A stretch of 9,342 nt of DNA from Rikenellaceae bacterium (GCA_020859745.1 JAJBVQ010000257.1:1-9342); one strand, 5' to 3'. Counted from the first letter of the stretch, positions 1-8,236 are shown. Numbers and translations are program-made. Notes: generated from the letters alone by a model not told the origin.

Positions 1-3
1 TTC

Positions 4-52
4 GGCCTTGCGCCGCCCCCCCGACGGCTTCCAGCCGTCCGGCGCAAAGGCC
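4..52. repeat. Two-tier imperfect hairpin at the left edge
   Basis: The arms GGCCTTGCGCC (4-14) and GGCGCAAAGGCC (41-52) pair with one extra A in the right arm. Inside, GACGGC (23-28) pairs with GCCGTC (34-39) around a TTCCA loop. There is no T-run on either side, so it does not look like an intrinsic terminator. It directly precedes the repeat modules that fill the rest of 1-768 and may be the end of a unit that begins outside the window. No gene is credible here: the short open frames are rich in Arg, Pro and Ala and resemble no protein. Confidence 0.55.
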
Positions 53-100
53 GCCGCTCACGCGGGAACGCAACTATTCGTTTCCTTGTTTCGGACAAAC

Positions 101-190
101 GCTATTCGCTCTTCGGAGTCCGGGCTGCCGCCACCGGGCGAGGCCGCAAAGCGGACTTGGCGGCAGGCCCGGCGACTCTGGAGAGTCGCG
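101..190. repeat. Composite repeat, D module copy 1 with 11-mer
   Basis: The unit starts with the 11-mer GCTATTCGCTC (101-111). Next, GGGCTGCCG (122-130) pairs with CGGCAGGCCC (161-170), leaving one bulged G. Between these arms sits a small hairpin, CCGC-AAA-GCGG (144-154). Directly after comes GCGACTC (172-178), loop TGGA, GAGTCGC (183-189), a perfect 7-bp stem. The same order of parts is found at 6724-6811, and the last hairpin also at 465-482. The tail after the hairpin (190-203) is T-rich here, so this copy could weakly terminate rightward transcription; that is inference. I do not recognise the family. Confidence 0.8.
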
Positions 191-208
191 CTTTTCGCTT
201 TTTAAAGT

Positions 209-274
209 TCAGGCCGGAGCCAGCGGAGGCGAAACCGAAGGTTGCAGCCCTCCGCCCGGGTGGCTCCGGCCTGA
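209..274. repeat. Long two-tier stem-loop, E module copy 1
   Basis: The outer arms TCAGGCCGGAGCCA (209-222) and its exact complement (261-274) form a perfect 14-bp stem. The inner arms GCGGAGG (223-229) and CCTCCGC (249-255) continue it, with a five-base bulge (256-260) on the right side only. A small AACC/GGTT pairing (233-236/240-243) caps it. A second copy with the same plan, the same bulge position and a rebuilt inner stem is at 3205-3271. No T-run follows. Confidence 0.8.
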
Positions 275-305
275 CAGCTGACACATAAGCGTTGTCTGTC
301 TTACT

Positions 306-320
306 GGCTGTAACTCCCCC
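306..320. repeat. C box, variant copy
   Basis: GGCTGTAACTCCCCC is a variant of the box GGGCTGTARYTACCC, which occurs in better form at 425-440, 6920-6934, 8956-8972 and 9138-9152. It lies just left of the composite unit starting at 323. Confidence 0.5.
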
Positions 321-322
321 GA

Positions 323-440
323 TTCGGGCGCCCCTGCCCCCCTCGGGGGCGCCCGGCGTTCCTTCCCGGAACGCGCTACTCGCTCTCTCGGATTCGGGCC
401 GTCGGTGCCGCGGGCACTCCGGCAGGGCTGTAACTACCCC
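323..440. repeat. Composite repeat R1 (hairpins, 11-mer, C box)
   Basis: The unit holds, in order: a GGGCGCCCC/GGGGCGCCC stem (326-334/346-354) with a C-rich loop; a GCGTTCC/GGAACGC stem; the 11-mer GCTACTCGCTC (375-385); a GTGCC-GCG-GGCAC hairpin (405-417); and the C box GGGCTGTAACTACCCC (425-440). From 323 to 429 it aligns along its whole length with 9233-9342, with only small indels. A third, shortened relative is at 6840-6934. D module copy 2 begins eight bases later. Confidence 0.8.
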
Positions 441-447
441 ATGTACC

Positions 448-534
448 GCTTGGCGGCAGGCCCGGCGATTCGACAGAGTCGCGCTTCTCGCTCAACGCCT
501 TACTGCGGCATTGGGCTTGTGCCCGATGCCGCAG
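448..534. repeat. D module copy 2 and adjoining 14-bp hairpin
   Basis: Bases 448-509 match 6777-6838 at about 56 of 62 positions by hand alignment. The core is GCGATTC (465-471), loop GACA, GAGTCGC (476-482); one pair is T opposite G, which still pairs as G-U in RNA from the + strand but is a C-A mismatch in RNA from the - strand. The end of the module enters a second hairpin, in which the 14-base arms 503-516 and 521-534 pair with one G-T wobble around a TTGT loop. Confidence 0.8.
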
Positions 535-558
535 AGACTTAGCTGCCAGTTCATCGCC

Positions 559-596
559 CGTTTTGTTCGGAAAGCCTTGGCTTTCCGAACAAAACG
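559..596. repeat. Perfect 18-bp inverted repeat
   Basis: The arm CGTTTTGTTCGGAAAGCC (559-576) is followed after TT by its exact reverse complement (579-596). As RNA it would fold into a 17-bp stem capped by CUUG, a tetraloop known to be unusually stable. No T-run follows on either strand, so a simple intrinsic terminator is unlikely. It is the longest perfect inverted repeat I see in the window and lies about 170 bases upstream of the peptidase gene. Confidence 0.8.
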
Positions 597-737
597 CGTA
601 CCCACCGCCAGTCACCGCCCCACGGCGGCTCAGATATAACCGAAGCCCGGCAGCGTAACCCGAATGCTTACGCTTCCCGCCGCCGAACCGTAGAGAGATC
701 CGATAACCACTGCACATACTAACCCCGCATCCTCACC

Positions 738-751
738 GTTATTTAAATAAC
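738..751. promoter_or_regulatory. A/T-rich perfect palindrome upstream of the peptidase gene
   Basis: GTTATTTAAATAAC is a perfect 14-bp palindrome lying 17 bases before the ATG at 769, in otherwise G+C-rich DNA. Its place suits an operator, or a promoter and A/T-rich leader. I see no clear TAnnTTTG box for this gene. Regulatory function is inference. Confidence 0.35.
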
Positions 752-768
752 ACAATACCCCCACCGAG

Positions 769-2913
<2,145 letters not shown>

Positions 2914-2969
2914 TCGCCTTGACGGCGCAGGTCGATGATACCCTTGGGCGCCTCTTTTGAAGATCGGAT

Positions 2970-3070
2970 CCGCAGCCTGCGGCGGCGAATAGGAGCGGAG
3001 CGAATGTTTCGCCCCTCCGCCGGGGGAAGCTGCGAGGCGACCATTGGCATGGAAACCCGGCTACTCGCTC
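2970..3070. repeat. Hairpin cluster after the peptidase gene with 11-mer
   Basis: The 661-base gap 2914-3574 lies between two convergent genes and has no credible gene. Its left part holds CCGCA-GCC-TGCGG (2970-2982) and GCGAA-TGT-TTCGC (3000-3012). CGGA (2996-2999) and TCCG (3016-3019) extend the second one. The 11-mer GCTACTCGCTC follows at 3060-3070. These look like diverged pieces of the same repeat family as in 1-768. From about 3071 to 3204 I see nothing I can name. Confidence 0.45.
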
Positions 3071-3204
3071 CCGCTCTTACTCCGGCTCCGCCCATTCATG
3101 TTGGAACGATTCGGCGCGCAGCCAGCGATGGGCTGACCGCGGTCGCGTGAATTCTTTAGCTGGCCGTTTTTATTTTGTTTCGGGCCGGATGCCTCCTATC
3201 GAAG

Positions 3205-3271
3205 CCCGGAGCCAGCGGAGGGGCACTCGAACTTGCCGAGGGTTGTGCCCCTTCGCCCGGGCTGGCCCGGG
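3205..3271. repeat. Long two-tier stem-loop, E module copy 2
   Basis: The outer arms CCCGG plus GCCAGC (3205-3209, 3211-3216) pair with GCTGGC plus CCGGG (3261-3271), with A3210 bulged. The inner arms CGGAGGGGCAC (3216-3226) and GTGCCCCTTCG (3245-3255) form 11 pairs including one G-T; C3216 is shared, so it pairs in only one of the two stems. The right-side bulge 3256-3260 corresponds to 256-260 of copy 1. The shared segments (GGAGCCAGCGGAGG on the left, CGCCCGGG on the right) show that the two are related, while the inner stem sequence differs and still pairs. Confidence 0.75.
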
Positions 3272-3290
3272 GTACGCAACCCTTTGGGCA

Positions 3291-3311
3291 GCAATAAATT
3301 GCCTTTTTTTT
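3291..3311 (+). terminator. Weak intrinsic terminator-like site
   Basis: GCAA-TAAA-TTGC (3291-3302) is followed by C and eight T (3304-3311). The stem is only four pairs, so termination would be inefficient, and the site is almost 400 bases past the peptidase stop. It is the only T-run after a hairpin that I see in this gap on the + strand. Confidence 0.3.
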
Positions 3312-3491
3312 CTGTAGGATGAAATTTCGGTCCGGATAAAACCGCAGGCGTTAACACACACCGGGAGACGCGTACCGAGCCGGGACAAATACGGCGTCCG
3401 GCCCGAACCGAGTAGAGTAATAAAAGCACGGCGGTCCCAAACCGACATAACGAGCGAGCCGCAGTCACTCCCCGCTCAGGATGGGTGCCTC

Positions 3492-3514
3492 CCGGCCTCC
3501 GGCCGGACTGTAAT
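3492..3514. repeat. Diverged hairpin plus C-box remnant
   Basis: CCGGCC-TCC-GGCCGG (3492-3506) runs straight into ACTGTAATT. This is the same arrangement, a hairpin followed at once by (G)GGCTGTARYT, as in the units at 405-440 and 6899-6934, though the box here is degenerate and lacks the terminal ACCC. Confidence 0.4.
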
Positions 3515-3574
3515 TGACTGAAGTTCGCGGCGGAAGCGATCGGTGAGCATGATAGGGTAGAGCAGCACGTATTT

Positions 3575-4369
3575 TTATCCGATCAGCCCGAAATGGCGCA
3601 GGGCGCGGGCGATGCCGTGGTCGTCCACCGAGGTGGTGACGTATCCGGCGGCCCGTTTGACCTCCGGGGCGGCGTTGCCCATCGCCACCGCGACGCCGAC
3701 GTGTTCGAGCATCGGGATGTCGTTGCCCCCGTCGCCGAAAGCCATCGTTTCGTCCAACCCGATCCCGAAATGTTCCAGCATCCGGTCGATTCCCTCCGCC
3801 TTGCTCACCCCGGCCGGAACGATATCCGTGAAAAGCGGGTTCCAGCGCATGGCCCGGCAATGGGGAAACACCTCGGTCATCAGTTTCGGCTCGTCTTCCG
3901 GGCCGAAAAAAGCGATCAGTTGCAGGACTCCCTGCCGCGCGATCCCGCTCCACTCTTCGAACGGCGCGACGCGGGCCGGATTGCCCGTCTCGACCATTTT
4001 CCGCACCCTCGTGACCCGGTCGTTCACGAAATTGAGACACATCTCCCCCTCGCCCGCCAACACGCAGGCGAACCGCTCCGGCCCCTGCTGCCAATGGATC
4101 ATCCGTTCGATGTCCTCCGGGTCTATCTCGCGCCGGAAGATCACGTTGTCGCGTCCGGCGAGGCAGTAGCCGCCGTTCAGGGCCACATAGCCGTCGAAAG
4201 GGAAATCGCTGACCGGAAAGATGTCCGAAGGGTGCCTTCCCGAGGCGATAAAAAGTAGGATCCCCCGGTTGCGCAACTCCTTAAGCGCCCGGCGCGCCGA
4301 ATCGGGAATGCCGTGGGTGCGGAAGCTGACCAGTGTGCCGTCTATGTCGAAGAATATGGCTTTAATCAT
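3575..4369 (-). CDS. Cof-type HAD superfamily phosphatase
   Basis: This is a cytoplasmic Mg-dependent phosphatase of the HAD superfamily, Cof/YidA type (C2B cap); likely substrates are sugar phosphates or other small phosphoesters, and the exact one cannot be read from sequence. All four motifs are visible in 264 residues: DIDGT (D8, D10), S43 in IASGR, K190 in VSKAEG, and GDGGND with D213 and D217. Residues of roughly 80-185 form the cap between motifs II and III. The length is normal for the family. The frame is open for a further 60 codons upstream, but that stretch is unlike any HAD N-terminus and overlaps the small gene on the other strand, so I place the start at the ATG beginning MIKAIFFDIDGT. 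It ends convergent to the peptidase gene, with 661 bases between. Confidence 0.93.
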   Translation of the reverse strand: MIKAIFFDIDGTLVSFRTHGIPDSARRALKELRNRGILLFIASGRHPSDIFPVSDFPFDGYVALNGGYCLAGRDNVIFRREIDPEDIERMIHWQQGPERFACVLAGEGEMCLNFVNDRVTRVRKMVETGNPARVAPFEEWSGIARQGVLQLIAFFGPEDEPKLMTEVFPHCRAMRWNPLFTDIVPAGVSKAEGIDRMLEHFGIGLDETMAFGDGGNDIPMLEHVGVAVAMGNAAPEVKRAAGYVTTSVDDHGIARALRHFGLIG

Positions 4370-4459
4370 GGGTGTGTGTCTGTTAACCGGAGCTTTCGGG
4401 CGGCCGGGGCAATAGTTGTCGGCGGCGGCCCGTTGGCTATTATACGAAAAGGAATTTTT

Positions 4460-4615
4460 ATGAACGAATCTCTGCTCGACGACGCGCTCCTGATGCGGGC
4501 GGCTACCGACGGCAACCCCGAATTGCTGGCGGTGGACCTGTGGCTGCACGATATTTTCGCATTGCTGCGAACCGGTGACGAGCCGTCAGAGGGCATCTCC
4601 GAGCTGCCGCAGTAA
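4460..4615 (+). CDS. Possible small protein, 51 residues, unknown function
   Basis: I do not recognise this protein. The frame starts with MNESLLDDALLMRAATDG and continues through LLAVDLWLHDIFALLRTGD, a composition suggesting one or two amphipathic helices, acidic overall, without signal peptide or membrane segment. In favour of a real gene is the A/T-rich leader (AAAAGGAATTTTT) directly before the ATG, typical of Bacteroidota starts, and the position divergent from the HAD gene with 90 bases between. Against it, its last 30 bases overlap the 3' end of the ATPase gene on the opposite strand, and short frames arise by chance in such G+C-rich DNA. The in-frame upstream extension to 4313 runs into the HAD gene and is not credible. 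Confidence 0.4.
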   Translation: MNESLLDDALLMRAATDGNPELLAVDLWLHDIFALLRTGDEPSEGISELPQ

Positions 4616-5611
4616 AGCGGCCAGTCCGTGAAAATCTTCGGCCCGGGACACGGTGCCGTCCCGCGTATCGGTCAGCTCGAATGTCCGCCCCTCTTCCAGT
4701 ATCTTTATTTCCGCTACCGGTGTTTCGTCCGTTCCGTCCGTCACCGGGCGGAACCCGCAGCGTTCGACGGTCCTGACCGCCAGCGCCGCGATGCGGCCAT
4801 TGACCGCTGTATCTGTGATTTTTACCGTGTGTTTCGCCTGCCTGTCCAGTTTGACCACGCCCTCGGGAGAGAGGGTCAGCGGCGTGCTGCCGAACATGGC
4901 GTCGAGTGCTCCCGACCGCATCAGGTCTTCGGGCGCTCCGGCCGCCACGCCGCCGGGGGTCATCACCCACAAGGCGTCGCAGAGCTGGACGGCGGTCGAA
5001 AGGTCGTGGGACGAGAAGACCACCGTCTTGCCGGTGCCGTGGGCCAGCTCGCGCAGCAATAGGGCGATCTGGTAGCGGTTGGGCAGATCGAGGAACGCGG
5101 TCGGTTCGTCGAGGAGCATCAGGGGGGTGTCTTGCGCCAATGCGCGGGCGATCATCACGCGCTGCCGTTCGCCGTCGCTCAGGCTCTCCAACGCTTTGTC
5201 CCGGAAAGCGCCCATGCCGACCCGCTCCAGCGATTCGCCGACGATCCGTTCGTCTTCCGCCGACAGGGTTCCGAACCATCCCGTATAAGGTGCGCGGCCC
5301 ATAGCGACGACCTCGTGTACGCGCAGGTGCGCCACGGCGACATGCTCGGTGGTCACGAATGCGATCCTCCGGGCCCGTTCGTGAGCGGTCATGGCGGCTA
5401 TCTCTTCTCCGCCGAGCAGGACGCGTCCTTTCAGGGGAGCCGCCACCCCGGCCAGCGCCCTGAGCAGGGTGCTTTTCCCGACTCCGTTCCGCCCCAGCAG
5501 GGCGATCAGCTCGTCCTCCGGTGCGGCCAAAGAGAGACCTTCGGCCAGCAACCGGGTGTCGGCGTGCCGCTGCGCGTAACCGAGGGCGATATTTTCGATC
5601 TGCAATTTCAT
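4586..5611 (-). CDS. ABC importer ATPase, FecE/BtuD type, with C-terminal extension
   Basis: This is the ATP-hydrolysing subunit of a type II ABC importer for an iron complex, heme or corrinoid, working on the inner face of the membrane with the permease encoded just upstream. Visible motifs: Walker A GRNGVGKST (40-48), signature LSDGERQR (144-151), Walker B LMLLDEP (164-170) and switch H202. The Q-loop position, where FecE and BtuD have Gln, reads TTEH with E89; I believe acidic residues are usual in Bacteroidota relatives but cannot check. At 341 residues it is about 80-90 longer than a standard subunit; the extra part after about 255 (HTVKITDTAVNGRIAALAV and on) reads like a small alpha/beta domain of unknown role. 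The start ATG overlaps the permease stop as TGATG, suggesting translational coupling. The frame is open far upstream, antisense-like, inside the permease and is not coding. Confidence 0.93.
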   Translation of the reverse strand: MKLQIENIALGYAQRHADTRLLAEGLSLAAPEDELIALLGRNGVGKSTLLRALAGVAAPLKGRVLLGGEEIAAMTAHERARRIAFVTTEHVAVAHLRVHEVVAMGRAPYTGWFGTLSAEDERIVGESLERVGMGAFRDKALESLSDGERQRVMIARALAQDTPLMLLDEPTAFLDLPNRYQIALLLRELAHGTGKTVVFSSHDLSTAVQLCDALWVMTPGGVAAGAPEDLMRSGALDAMFGSTPLTLSPEGVVKLDRQAKHTVKITDTAVNGRIAALAVRTVERCGFRPVTDGTDETPVAEIKILEEGRTFELTDTRDGTVSRAEDFHGLAALLRQLGDAL

Positions 5612-6606
5612 CACATTATCCTCCCGCGTTTGCTGTTCACGACGACCATCACCACCACGGGTATACCCAGCAGGGCGGTGATGGTGTTGACGGGCAGGAT
5701 CAGGTCGGAGCCGGGCAGCTGCGAGACGAGGTCGCAGAAGAGCATCATATCGGCCCCGATCAGCACGGAGGCGGGGAGCAGCACGCGGTGGTCGGCCCGC
5801 CGGAAGACCATCCGGGCGATATGCGGAACGGCGATCCCGACGAAACCGATCGGCCCGCAAAAGGCGGTGACGCTTCCGGCCAGCAGCGAGGTGGCCAGGA
5901 AGATAACGCCCCGCACCCGCTTCACGGAAACGCCCATACTGCGGGCGTACCCCTCGCCCAGCAGCAGCAGGTTCAGCGACTTGACGGATCCGGCGGCCAG
6001 CAGCAGCCCCCCGGCGACGCACACGGCCATAATGAGCAGCTGCCCGTGCGACAGGCCGCCGAGGCTGCCCATCGACCAGATGACGAAGCCTTTGAGGGCG
6101 GTGTCGCTGCTGAAGTATTGCAACACGTCGACGAAGGCGGAGGCGGCGCTGCCGAACATCATCCCGAGGATCAGGACGGCCATAATGTCTTTGATGCGGG
6201 CGGAGACGGCCATGACCAGCAGCAGGATGGCGGCGGCGCCGATCCAGGCGGAGACGGCCACGCCGAGGTCGCGGGCGATCCCGGCGCCGCCGAGCATGGG
6301 CAGCCCGAGCAGGAAGACGGCTACGCCCAGGCTGGCGCCGGAGCTGACGCCGAGCACATAAGGCCCGGCCAATGGGTTGCGGAAGACGGTCTGCATCAGC
6401 AGGCCGCTGGCGGCGAGGGCGATCCCGGCGAGCAGGGCGACGGCGGCCTTGGGCAGCCGGAAGTCGAAAAGTATCCTTTGTGCGATCTCCCCGGCGGAAG
6501 CGTCGCTGCCACCGAAAGGCCACAGCACACCGGTGGAGCCGACGAGTACGTCGGCGGCGAACAGGGCTGCAAGCAGCACGAGGAACAGGATGAATTTCAG
6601 TTTCAA
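5611..6606 (-). CDS. FecCD/BtuC-type ABC importer permease
   Basis: This membrane subunit moves an iron complex, heme or corrinoid across the inner membrane and is expected to act as a dimer with the adjacent ATPase. The 331 residues hold about ten hydrophobic segments, usual for the family. Hallmarks: RLPK (50-53), NPLAGPYVLGVSSGA (77-91), WSMGSLGG (177-184), the coupling-helix stretch LLGEGYARSMGV (215-226), GPIGFVGIAVPHIARM (251-266) and ITALLGIPV near the end. The first membrane helix begins right at the N-terminus. No in-frame ATG lies between the upstream TAA and residue 71, so I take the TTG at 6604-6606 as start (leader AAAATAAGTTAAAGCC); a nearby GTG would shorten the first helix. 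The binding-protein gene upstream on the same strand is separated by 425 bases of repeats, unusual inside such an operon. Confidence 0.93.
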   Translation of the reverse strand: MKLKFILFLVLLAALFAADVLVGSTGVLWPFGGSDASAGEIAQRILFDFRLPKAAVALLAGIALAASGLLMQTVFRNPLAGPYVLGVSSGASLGVAVFLLGLPMLGGAGIARDLGVAVSAWIGAAAILLLVMAVSARIKDIMAVLILGMMFGSAASAFVDVLQYFSSDTALKGFVIWSMGSLGGLSHGQLLIMAVCVAGGLLLAAGSVKSLNLLLLGEGYARSMGVSVKRVRGVIFLATSLLAGSVTAFCGPIGFVGIAVPHIARMVFRRADHRVLLPASVLIGADMMLFCDLVSQLPGSDLILPVNTITALLGIPVVVMVVVNSKRGRIM

Positions 6607-6692
6607 AGGCTTTAACTTATTTTAATTTCGCCCTTTTGCCGGGTAACGCCGTTCGTTATTTCTGCCGCCCGCACCTCCCTCGGGGCGGCCCG

Positions 6693-6710
6693 GCCATTCT
6701 GAAGAATGGC
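6693..6710. repeat. 7-bp hairpin GCCATTC/GAATGGC
   Basis: GCCATTC, loop TGAA, GAATGGC forms a perfect stem at the left end of the repeat-filled gap 6607-7031. It is not followed by a T-run on either strand. It immediately precedes the 11-mer of the next unit and is probably part of the same mosaic. Confidence 0.5.
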
Positions 6711-6723
6711 GCAAAAGAGATCA

Positions 6724-6838
6724 GCTATTCGCTCGCTCAGGTTCGGGCTGCCGTCACCGGGCGAAGCGGCGAAGCCGCTTGGCGGCAGGCCCGGCGACTC
6801 GCAAGAGTCGCACTTCTCGCTCAACACCTTATTGCGGC
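6724..6838. repeat. Composite repeat, 11-mer and D module copy 3
   Basis: The order is the same as in 101-190: 11-mer GCTATTCGCTC (6724-6734); GGGCTGCCG (6745-6753) pairing with CGGCAGGCCC (6783-6792) with one bulged G; a top hairpin AAGCGGC-GAA-GCCGCTT (6764-6780); then GCGACTC (6794-6800), loop GCAA, GAGTCGC (6805-6811). The loop is of the GNRA type. The right part (6777-6838) matches 448-509 at about 56 of 62 positions. The top hairpin has a different sequence from that of copy 1 but pairs equally well. Confidence 0.82.
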
Positions 6839-6839
6839 T

Positions 6840-6934
6840 TCGGGCGCCCGGCGTTGGCACGGGAGCCGGTTTTCCGCATTGTCGTTCTTCGGCCTGTGGT
6901 GCCTTCGGGCACGCCGAAAGGGCTGTAGCTACCC
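6840..6934. repeat. Composite repeat R3 with UUCG hairpin and C box
   Basis: It starts like R1 and R2 (TTCGGGCGCCCGGCGTT) but lacks the segment between the two GGGCGCCC arms. Further on, TTCGGC (6888-6893) pairs with GCCGAA (6913-6918), and within it GTGCC (6899-6903), loop TTCG, GGCAC (6908-6912) forms a hairpin with the stable UUCG tetraloop. The C box GGGCTGTAGCTACCC follows at 6920-6934. The middle part (about 6857-6885) does not align with R1. Confidence 0.65.
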
Positions 6935-6935
6935 T

Positions 6936-6975
6936 CTTACGCCTGCACGTAAGGCCAGCCTCCCTGACGTAAGGC
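6936..6975. repeat. Hairpin CTTACG/CGTAAG and direct repeat ACGTAAGGC
   Basis: CTTACG (6936-6941) pairs with CGTAAG (6948-6953) around CCTGCA. The nonamer ACGTAAGGC occurs at 6947-6955 and again at 6967-6975. I see no further structure worth naming from here to the end of the binding-protein gene at 7032. Confidence 0.45.
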
Positions 6976-7031
6976 GCTTTTCCTCATTGCGTTCGGTCTG
7001 CTGTGCACCCGGCAAGGCTTGCGGCGGGCGT

Positions 7032-8162
7032 CTATTCCAGTTTCCGGAAATAGTACAACTCGTGCTCCGGCAGCAAGTCCGGGTGCAGGATCCGCACCAT
7101 GTCGGAAAGTACCACGTCGGGCCGCACGGCTCCAGACTCCCAGAAGTCGCTGCCGCCCATCGGCGTGATCCGTGCGTTGTTATTATACACCTTCCCCTTT
7201 TGCACCACCGGCAGGGTGGCGAAGCGGCGGTTGTCAGCCCTGAGCTGCGACATGTCCCGGGCCCTCCCCGGATTCAGCCAATAGTCCGCCCGGGCCATCA
7301 GCACGAGAGCCTTCTCGGCGCTCACCGGACGGCTCACGTCCGTGTCTTCCCCCTTGCCGAGGTAGTCACCCCCCGCATCTTCGAGCAGCCGCACCATATA
7401 GCTCCGGTCGCCGGGCAGGTACCAGACATCCTTGTAAGGCGAGTTGAGCATCACTTCGGGCCGTTCGTCCACGCTGCCCGCCACCCGTTCGCCGAGGGAG
7501 TTGTATTCGTTCTCGGTGTGCATGAACTGCGCCACGGCATCCTCCATCCGGCCCGCCAGCAACCCGAAGGGGACGATCCATTCGGCCCGCCCCAGGGGAT
7601 CGTTCTCCAGGTAGTCGGAGATGTAGACGACCGGAACGCCGAGCTGCTGCAACTTGGCTACAGCCGAATTCTCCCCCGTCAGGCCGTAGATGAACACAAC
7701 GTCCGGTTGCAGGGCGACGATCATTTCATAGTTGAGGTTGTTGTCGTACCCCACCTCTTTCACGTCGGCGGCATGCACGGCGGGGTTGGTGATAAAGTCC
7801 AGCCCCGACACACCTTTAACGACCCCGACTGCGCCCACGGCATCGAGGAAGGCGACATGGGTCGAGGACATGCAGACGGCTTTCCGGATCGGATACCGTA
7901 TTTCACCGGTCCGCAGCACGGCGGCGGTGTCGGATACCAGCCGGTAGTCGTAGACGACGCTGTCGGCCCCCTGCCACGGATTCCTGACCCGCAGCACCGG
8001 CCCCCCGTCGTCGGTGAGCAGTTCGAAACGCTCAGCATACCGCGCCTCGTACAGAGGCCGCAGGGTGTCGCCGGTATCGTGCGCACTCTTGCCCGGCCCT
8101 CCGCAGGAGGCGAGCAGGACGATGGAGCCGAGGCAGGCTAAAAGGATGGAAATCCGTTTCAT
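7032..8162 (-). CDS. Substrate-binding lipoprotein of iron/heme/corrinoid ABC importer
   Basis: This is a periplasmic binding protein of the helical-backbone (BtuF/TroA-like) class that would deliver substrate to the permease and ATPase encoded downstream. Of 376 residues, the first 20 form a signal with lipobox LASC (17-20), so the mature protein is a lipoprotein beginning at C20. The following Gly-Gly argues against the Bacteroidota surface-export signal, leaving a periplasmic location. An N-terminal part with VRNPWQG (59-65) resembles Bacteroidota members; the first lobe holds a typical E146...LQPDVVFIYG stretch (151-160), followed by YISDYLENDPLGRAEW (180-195), where the interlobe helix begins. 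The C-terminal lobe ends near ELYYFRKLE. Substrate cannot be decided from sequence. A -7 box lies 25 bases before the start, and sodB is divergent. Confidence 0.9.
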   Translation of the reverse strand: MKRISILLACLGSIVLLASCGGPGKSAHDTGDTLRPLYEARYAERFELLTDDGGPVLRVRNPWQGADSVVYDYRLVSDTAAVLRTGEIRYPIRKAVCMSSTHVAFLDAVGAVGVVKGVSGLDFITNPAVHAADVKEVGYDNNLNYEMIVALQPDVVFIYGLTGENSAVAKLQQLGVPVVYISDYLENDPLGRAEWIVPFGLLAGRMEDAVAQFMHTENEYNSLGERVAGSVDERPEVMLNSPYKDVWYLPGDRSYMVRLLEDAGGDYLGKGEDTDVSRPVSAEKALVLMARADYWLNPGRARDMSQLRADNRRFATLPVVQKGKVYNNNARITPMGGSDFWESGAVRPDVVLSDMVRILHPDLLPEHELYYFRKLE

Positions 8163-8187
8163 GGGTCGTTTTTTGGCTTTGCGCTAA

Positions 8188-8195
8188 CAAAGGTA
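8188..8195 (-). promoter_or_regulatory. Bacteroidota -7 box for the binding-protein gene
   Basis: Read on the - strand this is TACCTTTG, an exact fit to the Bacteroidota -7 consensus TAnnTTTG, 25 bases before the ATG. The leader that follows is A-rich (GCCAAAAAACGACCC). I find no TTTG at the -33 distance, so the promoter is only half supported. Transcript length before the start would be about 20 bases, leaving no room for a riboswitch. Confidence 0.4.
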
Positions 8196-8236
8196 GGGCT
8201 TTGGAACGGATTTTGCATTCTACCCCGGACAAAGAA

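Noticed and set aside
1..768. CRISPR array
   Set aside because: The repeats are not regularly spaced, have no constant spacer length, and differ in order; no cas gene is near.
2924..2958. GGCGC/GCGCC pairing followed by TCTTTT just after the peptidase stop
   Set aside because: The stem is only five pairs with a loop of 19 bases, too weak to call a terminator.
3170..3468. Two overlapping - strand frames of about 90 codons in the convergent gap
   Set aside because: They run through the E stem-loop, overlap each other, have no leader or recognisable protein features, and resemble repeat-derived frames.
3593..4258. + strand frames of 221 and 185 codons opposite the HAD gene
   Set aside because: They are antisense shadows of a gene with all four HAD motifs.
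4370..4549. A 60-codon N-terminal extension of the HAD protein
   Set aside because: The motif I aspartates sit right after the internal ATG, as in the family; the extension has no homology-like features and covers the divergent intergenic stretch.
5132..6615. Long + strand frames (409 and 364 codons) opposite the permease and ATPase
   Set aside because: They cross the gene boundary, are rich in Gln, Gly, His and Ala, show no motifs, and lie antisense to clear FecCD and FecE genes.
6636..8141. A 501-codon + strand frame through the repeat gap and opposite the binding protein
   Set aside because: It joins repeat DNA to antisense sequence, and its composition shows no protein family.
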